Shown here piece after piece: positions 6,901 to 10,720 of a DNA stretch of 10,720 bases (the stretch's first letter is position 1; each line of letters starts with the position of its first letter). The stretch comes from Rhodospirillum sp. UBA1311 (lineage in GTDB: Bacteria; Pseudomonadota; Alphaproteobacteria; Rhodospirillales; Rhodospirillaceae): positions 1 to 10,720 of the forward strand of contig DBTR01000003.1 of NCBI GenBank assembly GCA_002307145.1, in the 5' to 3' direction. The notes under the pieces are model-generated. The model worked only from the letters and a program-made list of their open reading frames with translations, had not been told where the DNA came from and searched no databases. The translations under genes and the position numbers were made by a program.

Positions 6901-6952
6901 AGCCGCACACCTTCGCATACCCACCCCAGGCCCCGATGAGGATGATGTTTTC

Positions 6953-7471
6953 ATGACAAAGTCGCTGATCCTGATGCGTCACCTCAAATCCGAAATCGAC
7001 GCGGCATCGGGTTCGGACCACGACCGGGCGCTTTCCGAACGCGGCCGCGCGGATGCGAAGACGATCCGCGACGCCCTGCTCGCCCGCTGCCCACCGCCCC
7101 AGACCGTGCTCTGCTCCACGGCGAAGCGCACGCGCGAGACCCTGGCCGGGATCGGCGATCTCTTCCCCGGCGCGGAAATCATCTTCACCGACACAATCTA
7201 CGAGGCGAGCGCCGACACCCTGATGCGCGCCACCTCGATGATCGGCGACGCGGCGGCGTGCGCGATGATCATCGGCCACAACCCGGGGATTTTCGACTTC
7301 GCCTGGACCCTGGCGCGGCGCTCGGAAATCTCGGGCAATCCGGCGTTCGTCAAGTTCCCCACCGGCGCGGTGGCGGCGTTCGCTCTGCCGATCGACAGCT
7401 GGACCGAGATCGGCACCGGGCGCGGCAGCATCATCGCCGCCTTCACCCCGAAGTCACTGGTGAAGGCCTAG
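6953..7471 (+). CDS. sixA: SixA-type phosphohistidine phosphatase (histidine phosphatase superfamily)
   Basis: A 172-residue small-branch histidine phosphatase. SixA removes phosphate from histidine phosphotransfer domains in phosphorelays or the nitrogen phosphotransferase system. The catalytic block is LILMRHLKSE with R9 and H10. HDRALSERGRADA at 23-35, CSTAKRTRETL at 54-64 and the second catalytic His in MIIGHNPG (H109) complete the site. The residue after RH is Leu, where G (RHG) or A (RHAKS) is usual. The frame is open to an earlier ATG at 6851, but the start at 6953 is chosen because the fold begins there and GAGGA (6938-6942) lies 10 bases upstream. It diverges from ppk, and its stop shares the bases CTAG with the hdaA stop on the opposite strand. 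SixA-like by length and motifs; the substrate is inferred. Confidence 0.87.
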   Translation: MTKSLILMRHLKSEIDAASGSDHDRALSERGRADAKTIRDALLARCPPPQTVLCSTAKRTRETLAGIGDLFPGAEIIFTDTIYEASADTLMRATSMIGDAAACAMIIGHNPGIFDFAWTLARRSEISGNPAFVKFPTGAVAAFALPIDSWTEIGTGRGSIIAAFTPKSLVKA

Positions 7472-8136
7472 CTTTCGAGAACTTCCTTGAGCAGCGCGAC
7501 GCTGACCTTGCGCTTCAACGCGAGCGCGCGGCGGTCGGCCTCGGCCACCACCGCCTCGGCCGAGGCGATGGCGCGATCCATGTGGGTAAGCAGGTACGCG
7601 ATCTCCGCCTCGCCGACGAGCAACTGCCGGTCGTGGAACAGCTTCGCCAGCACCGCCGCCATCAGCCGGTCGTCGGGCCGCCCGACCGCCGCCACCGGGC
7701 AGGTGAGCAGGCGCGAGCGCCAGTCGGCCAGCTTCAGCGGAATCGCGGGCGGCGCGACGCGGCTGGTGAACAAAAGGCCGACACCGCTTTCGCGGGCGCG
7801 ATTGAAGAGGTGGAACAAAGCCTCCTCGGGCGGGTCGCGGTCGATGTCCTCGACCACCAGGGCGCGCGCCCCCGCTTCCGGCAAACGCTGCGCGGTTTCG
7901 GCAAGGTCGGCGGCGGCGATCACCGCCGCGCCGCTCATCTGCGCGAACATCCGCGCGATGTGGGTCTTGCCGCCGCGCGGCGGCGCCACCACCACCACGC
8001 CCGGCGCGGGCCACTCCGGCCACGCGTCGAGCCAGGCCATCACCGCCGCGTGGCAGTCGGACACCCAGAAGTCCTCGCCGCCCTGCGCCGCGCGGTGGGG
8101 CAGATCGAGCACGTATTGAATCGGGGCGTCGGTCAT
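7468..8136 (-). CDS. hdaA: HdaA, Hda-family AAA+ regulator of DnaA
   Basis: A 222-residue DnaA-related AAA+ protein. Hda/HdaA binds the replication sliding clamp and stimulates ATP hydrolysis by DnaA, preventing re-initiation. The N-terminus carries QYVLDLP at 7-13, fitting the clamp-binding motif, followed by HRAAQGGEDFWVSD as in alphaproteobacterial HdaA. Walker A is APPRGGKT (51-58), with Ala for the first Gly. Walker B is ALVVEDID (92-99), sensor 1 is LLFTSR, and an arginine-finger region lies in DWRSRLL. Then come GRPDDRLMAAVLAKLFHDRQL and a sensor 2-like helix, MDRAIASAEAVV. Length is close to E. coli Hda (about 233). The frame is open far upstream, but the ATG at 8136 is supported by the N-terminal motif and by its ATGA overlap with the preceding gene. 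Translational coupling to that membrane protein is likely. Confidence 0.92.
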   Translation of the reverse strand: MTDAPIQYVLDLPHRAAQGGEDFWVSDCHAAVMAWLDAWPEWPAPGVVVVAPPRGGKTHIARMFAQMSGAAVIAAADLAETAQRLPEAGARALVVEDIDRDPPEEALFHLFNRARESGVGLLFTSRVAPPAIPLKLADWRSRLLTCPVAAVGRPDDRLMAAVLAKLFHDRQLLVGEAEIAYLLTHMDRAIASAEAVVAEADRRALALKRKVSVALLKEVLES

Positions 8137-9215
8137 TGGGGCGGCGGCTCGCTGCTGTAGGCGGGGCTGGCAAGATAGTGCCGAAGCCCATAGCGCACCA
8201 GCACGCCGATCACCGCGGCAACCGGAAGCGCCACCAGAATCCCAAGGAATCCGAACAGCGTGCCCCCGGCGAGCAAGGCGAACAGCACCCATACCGGATG
8301 CAGCCCGACGCGATTGCCGACCAGCTTCGGGGTGAGGAAATAGCCTTCGAGGGTCTGGCCGACGCCGAACACCGCAGCGACGCCCGCGACGTGCTGCCAA
8401 TCCGGGAACTGCACCAGCGCCAGGATCATCGAGATCACGAACCCGGTGATGCTGCCGACATAGGGGATGAACGACAGCATGCCGGTGCCGATGCCGACGA
8501 GCAGCCCCGCCTCCAGCCCGACGAGGCTCAAGCCGCCGCCGTAGATCGTGGCGAGGCAGAGGCAGACCGTCGCCTGGCCGCGCAGGAAGCCCGCGAGCGT
8601 GCGGTCGATGTCGCGCGCCATGCTGCGGATCAACGGCGCCTGGGCGCGCGGCAACCAGCTGTCGATCCGCACCACCATGTGGTCCCAGTCGCGCAGCAGG
8701 TAGAACGTCACCACCGGGGTGATGATCAGCAGCGACAGCACGTTGATCACCGCGAAGCTCTGTTTCAGCACGCCCTTGACGAAGCCGCCGACCCAATCCA
8801 CCGCGCCGCCGGCGAAATTGCCCGCCGAACCCTCGATGGATTTCACCTGTTCCTGCGGCAGATGCGCGATCAGCCAGTCGACGTGCGGGCTGATCGCCGC
8901 CCAGGCGCGGTTGGCGTAGCCCGGCGCATTCTCGATCAGCGCCACCACCTGCGACTGGATCACCGGCACCAGCACGATCACCAGGCCGACGACGACGAGG
9001 AGAAAGCCGAGGGTGATCGCCACCACCGCCGGAATCCGGTGCATTCCCGCGCGTTCCAGCTTGTCGGCGATCGGGTCGAGGAAATAGGCGAGCGCGAAGC
9101 CCGCCACGAACGGCAGCAGCACGCCACGCAGGAAATAGAGCGCGACGAAGAACACCACCACGGCGATCAACCAGCCGCGCAGCGTCCGGCTCTGGAACAG
9201 GGGTTCGGTGCTCAT
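8133..9215 (-). CDS. AI-2E/PerM-family membrane transporter
   Basis: A 360-residue polytopic inner-membrane protein of the AI-2E transporter (TqsA/PerM/YdiK) family. Hydrophobic segments lie at about 13-50 (two helices) and 58-85. A soluble stretch of about 60 residues follows, then a helix near 155-175 and a cluster of helices in the C-terminal half. Family signatures are LPFVAGFALAYFLDPIADKLE near the N-terminus, FYLLRDWDHM, SFIPYVGSITG and TPKLVGNRVGLHPVWVLFALLAGGTLFGFLGILVALPVAA. Members export AI-2 or act as Na+/H+ antiporters or have unknown substrates, so no substrate is assigned. The ATG at 9215 overlaps the stop of the upstream gene in ATGA, and the TGA at 8135 overlaps the hdaA ATG in the same way. 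The frame is open 15 codons further upstream, but those lie inside the preceding gene. PerM-like proteins next to hdaA are common in Alphaproteobacteria. Confidence 0.93.
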   Translation of the reverse strand: MSTEPLFQSRTLRGWLIAVVVFFVALYFLRGVLLPFVAGFALAYFLDPIADKLERAGMHRIPAVVAITLGFLLVVVGLVIVLVPVIQSQVVALIENAPGYANRAWAAISPHVDWLIAHLPQEQVKSIEGSAGNFAGGAVDWVGGFVKGVLKQSFAVINVLSLLIITPVVTFYLLRDWDHMVVRIDSWLPRAQAPLIRSMARDIDRTLAGFLRGQATVCLCLATIYGGGLSLVGLEAGLLVGIGTGMLSFIPYVGSITGFVISMILALVQFPDWQHVAGVAAVFGVGQTLEGYFLTPKLVGNRVGLHPVWVLFALLAGGTLFGFLGILVALPVAAVIGVLVRYGLRHYLASPAYSSEPPPQ

Positions 9216-10351
9216 TGCAGGCGCGGGGTCGCCGGCTCGGAGCCGGGGACCACTTCCCAATACCCTTCGCGCGGCGTCACCTGGAAGCCGACCCGGTCGA
9301 TCGCCTGACGCAGCGCCTCGGGGTCGCCCGAATACTGGAGCGCGGCCTGCACCACGTCGGGGCGCGACGCGCGCAGCACAACGCCGCGCACGCCCGGCAG
9401 GGCGCGGAGCGTACGGTCGACCCGCACCCAGTCGGCAAGGCCCTTCACCGGCACCAGGATCGCCAATTGGTCGTAGGAACCGATGATCGGAGCGCCCGCC
9501 TGCGGCTTGCCTGCGCGCGCAACCGAGAGCACCGCATGAGCGGCAAGGTCGCCGAGCGCGGCGGACTGGTCGTCGCTCACCGGCGAATCGAGGCGCGCCA
9601 GCGACGACGGCAACGGGCGCGGGTAACGGCTGAGGTTGAGCTGCGCGCCCTTGTCCGGCTGGTTCACCGCTTCGGCCACCACGACGCTATCCGCGCCGTA
9701 GCGTTGCAGCAGCGCGTCCATCGCGGCGGCGTCGAGGCTGAGCGCCTTCTCCGCCGGAGCCTGGGTCACGTCTTCAAGATCGCCAAGCGGCACCGCCACC
9801 GGGAACAGCCCGCGCGACACGGCGGTTCGCACCAGGATCGGCCGCCAGGGGTTGGTTTCGTCCCAGAGCTGGGGCGCCGCATCCGGTGCGTCGCGATAGA
9901 CGCCGAGGAGAATCACCGTCTCATCCGACCCCTTGACCACCGTCGCGCCGCGCCCGGTGACGAACGCATTCACCTTCTCGGGGTCGAAGTGAACGGTCAG
10001 GGTCGCGATGTAGCGGGTTGCGGAGGCGCGCTCGTCGGCTACCGACAGGTCGGACACCAAGGTTTCCACGACGTCGGCGGAAGGTTCGTCGAGCCGCGCG
10101 CGGTCGGAGTCGGTGGTGATCGTCGCGATCAACCGCTTGTACGCCTCCACCTGCCCCTGCCGCAGCGCCTGCTCGCGCGCCTGCGCGGCGGAGGCGGCGC
10201 GTACGTCCACCTTCACCCCGGACACCGTGAACGCATCCGCCCAGGCAGGCGCAACCCCGCCAAACAGCAGAACTATCGCCACAACCGCAACCAGGGCGGC
10301 GCGGAGCCCACGCCCGCGACCGGCCCGCATCATCTCATCGTTCATCGTCAT
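9212..10351 (-). CDS. DUF2066-type exported protein of unknown function
   Basis: A protein of about 379 residues. A basic N-terminus (RAGRGRGLRAA) leads into the hydrophobic run LVAVVAIVLLFGGVAPAWA and a signal-peptidase site after AWA (residue 38), so it is probably periplasmic. The mature part begins DAFTVSGVKVDVRAASAAQAREQAL and continues GQVEAYKRLIATI, matching the start of DUF2066 proteins as I know them. No cysteine follows the signal, so it is not a lipoprotein, and I see no enzyme motif. The start is uncertain: ATG 10351 (used here), ATG 10345, with GGACGGG six bases upstream, and ATGs at 10333 and 10330 all keep the signal. Its TGA overlaps the next ATG (ATGA), so it leads the permease-hdaA operon. 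It diverges from purM. DUF2066 proteins often sit in this neighbourhood, but I know no assigned role. Confidence 0.8.
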   Translation of the reverse strand: MTMNDEMMRAGRGRGLRAALVAVVAIVLLFGGVAPAWADAFTVSGVKVDVRAASAAQAREQALRQGQVEAYKRLIATITTDSDRARLDEPSADVVETLVSDLSVADERASATRYIATLTVHFDPEKVNAFVTGRGATVVKGSDETVILLGVYRDAPDAAPQLWDETNPWRPILVRTAVSRGLFPVAVPLGDLEDVTQAPAEKALSLDAAAMDALLQRYGADSVVVAEAVNQPDKGAQLNLSRYPRPLPSSLARLDSPVSDDQSAALGDLAAHAVLSVARAGKPQAGAPIIGSYDQLAILVPVKGLADWVRVDRTLRALPGVRGVVLRASRPDVVQAALQYSGDPEALRQAIDRVGFQVTPREGYWEVVPGSEPATPRLQ

Positions 10352-10407
10352 CCCGTCCAGACCGGCTGCATTCGATCCCGCGCGAAGCCGGAAAATCCCG
10401 CGCAAGC

Positions 10408-10423
10408 GCCTTTGCAAAAAGGC
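10408..10423. promoter_or_regulatory. Inverted repeat overlapping the candidate purM -35
   Basis: GCCTTT (10408-10413) and AAAGGC (10418-10423) are exact reverse complements around GCAA; the centre TTTGCAAA is itself a perfect palindrome. It covers the TTGCAA hexamer proposed as the purM -35, so it could be an operator. A second small repeat, GCAAA-ATAC-TTTGC, lies at 10453-10466. Confidence 0.35.
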
Positions 10424-10440
10424 ATGAGAAACCGTATGGT
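10412..10440 (+). promoter_or_regulatory. Candidate purM promoter
   Basis: TTGCAA (10412-10417) is followed after 17 bases by TATGGT (10435-10440). Each hexamer matches the sigma-70 consensus at four of six positions. Transcription would start near 10447, giving a leader of about 54 bases before the proposed ATT start at 10501. No comparably good promoter was found for the divergent DUF2066 gene. Confidence 0.45.
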
Positions 10441-10452
10441 TCACCCGCGTCG

Positions 10453-10466
10453 GCAAAATACTTTGC
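10453..10466. repeat. Small inverted repeat in the purM leader
   Basis: GCAAA (10453-10457) and TTTGC (10462-10466) are reverse complements around ATAC. The half-sites resemble those of the E. coli PurR box, but the spacing is four bases instead of two, so I do not call it a PurR site. It could also form a weak hairpin near the 5' end of the purM mRNA. Confidence 0.2.
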
Positions 10467-10490
10467 GACGCGCGACACCACTCTAGCAAA

Positions 10491-10495
10491 AGAGG
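10491..10495 (+). promoter_or_regulatory. Shine-Dalgarno sequence in front of the proposed purM ATT start
   Basis: AGAGG lies five bases before the ATT at 10501, in the normal window for a ribosome binding site. No other start-like codon in the purM frame is placed to use it. Confidence 0.55.
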
Positions 10496-10500
10496 CGGCC

Positions 10501-10720
10501 ATTTCCAGTTTTCCCGAAAACGGCCGGGGCGACCAAGGCCTCAGCTACCGCGACGCGGGCGTTGACATCGATGCCGGCGATGCGCTCGTCGAGGCGATCA
10601 AACCCCTCGCGCGTTCCACCATGCGCGTCGGCGCGGACACCGAGCTCGGTGGTTTCGGCGGGCTGTTCGACCTGCGCGCCGCGGGCTTCCAGGATCCGAT
10701 CCTGGTCTCCTCCACCGACG
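10501..10720 (+). CDS. purM: Phosphoribosylformylglycinamidine cyclo-ligase (AIR synthetase), N-terminal part, apparent ATT start
   Basis: PurM closes the imidazole ring in purine synthesis, converting FGAM and ATP to AIR in the cytosol. The visible 73 codons read SYRDAGVDIDAGDALVEAIKP and then GADTELGGFGGLFDLRAAGF before VSSTD at the edge. This is the conserved PurM N-terminus, just before the TDGVGTK loop of the family. No in-frame ATG, GTG or TTG exists between about 10327 and 10620. The ATG at 10621 would delete the conserved YRDAGVDIDAG block. ATT at 10501 is preceded by AGAGG and a candidate promoter, and gives a 12-residue variable lead (SSFPENGRGDQG), normal for PurM. I therefore place the start there, noting that ATT is rare and a sequencing error is the main alternative. 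It diverges from the DUF2066 gene; purN would be expected next. Confidence 0.88.
   Translation, partial: MSSFPENGRGDQGLSYRDAGVDIDAGDALVEAIKPLARSTMRVGADTELGGFGGLFDLRAAGFQDPILVSSTD

Noticed and set aside
6851..6952. A longer SixA starting at ATG 6851
   Set aside because: The extra 34 residues are unlike a SixA N-terminus and include no fold element. The ATG at 6953 has GAGGA at acceptable spacing and directly begins the first beta strand.
8137..8796. A possible N-terminal extension of HdaA into the permease gene, since the frame is open to 8796
   Set aside because: The clamp-binding motif sits at the N-terminus when translation starts at 8136, the ATGA junction fixes that start, and the extension reads as out-of-frame permease sequence.
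8136..9308. A 390-codon plus-strand frame opposite the permease
   Set aside because: Low-complexity RHQDE-rich translation and no ribosome binding site or homology I recognise; it is a shadow of the AI-2E-family gene.
9215..10486. A 423-codon plus-strand frame opposite the DUF2066 gene, ending just before purM
   Set aside because: The opposite strand has a signal peptide, a recognisable domain and an ATGA junction. This frame is arginine- and histidine-rich with no motif. Its end near purM is in a different frame from purM.
10424..10486. A 20-codon ATG-started leader peptide ahead of purM, ending at TAG 10484-10486
   Set aside because: It has no ribosome binding site and no run of codons suggesting attenuation, and its first ATG lies upstream of the predicted transcript start.
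1..10720. CRISPR arrays, insertion sequences, prophage genes, tRNAs, toxin-antitoxin pairs or other defence modules
   Set aside because: I found no repeat arrays, transposase motifs, terminal repeats, tRNA cloverleaf ends or defence-type domains on either strand. The window is ordinary chromosomal sequence apart from the small cassette and regulatory points listed.

Overview
The window reads as a chromosomal housekeeping segment of a GC-rich alphaproteobacterium, probably Rhodospirillales-like; the order is not certain. The reasons are strong G/C preference at third codon positions, an alphaproteobacterial-style HdaA, a long-form Ppx, a bacterial AspRS with the RDHG signature, and the gene neighbourhood. 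To my knowledge the order purM, perM-like permease, hdaA, ppk, ppx, rnd, aspS is common in Alphaproteobacteria. I see no phage, transposon, CRISPR array, tRNA or rRNA. Nearly all sequence is coding, and no gene-free stretch exceeds about 160 bases.

Layout, left to right. The 5' part of aspS (1-516, minus) is cut by the window edge. It diverges from rnd, RNase D (651-1889, plus), and the 134-base gap carries a recognisable promoter for each. Next is a plus-strand redox-type cassette: an Rrf2-family regulator (1982-2398) and a WrbA-like flavodoxin-family oxidoreductase (2478-3083). A perfect inverted repeat sits in front of the regulator and an imperfect copy in front of the oxidoreductase. The polyphosphate pair ppk (4626-6794) and ppx (3039-4571) lies on the minus strand, and the ppx 3' end overlaps the oxidoreductase 3' end by 45 bases. 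A sixA-type phosphohistidine phosphatase (6953-7471, plus) diverges from ppk. Last comes a tightly coupled minus-strand trio: a DUF2066 exported protein (9212-10351), an AI-2E/PerM-family membrane protein (8133-9215) and hdaA (7468-8136). Both junctions in the trio are ATGA overlaps. purM begins at 10501 on the plus strand and runs off the right edge.

How the genes fit together. ppk and ppx make and degrade polyphosphate. SixA removes phosphate from histidine phosphotransfer domains and is transcribed away from ppk across a shared control region. HdaA works with the sliding clamp to switch off DnaA after initiation and is translationally coupled to the permease-like protein upstream. The Rrf2 regulator probably controls itself and the adjacent flavoprotein.

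I do not see a clearly new multi-gene system. The points most worth a second look are: purM, whose conserved N-terminus has no in-frame ATG, GTG or TTG and which appears to start at ATT behind a Shine-Dalgarno sequence; rnd, whose promoter places the transcript start at the ATG (a leaderless mRNA); the shared operator of the Rrf2 cassette; and the SixA variant in which the usual G or A after the catalytic His is Leu.
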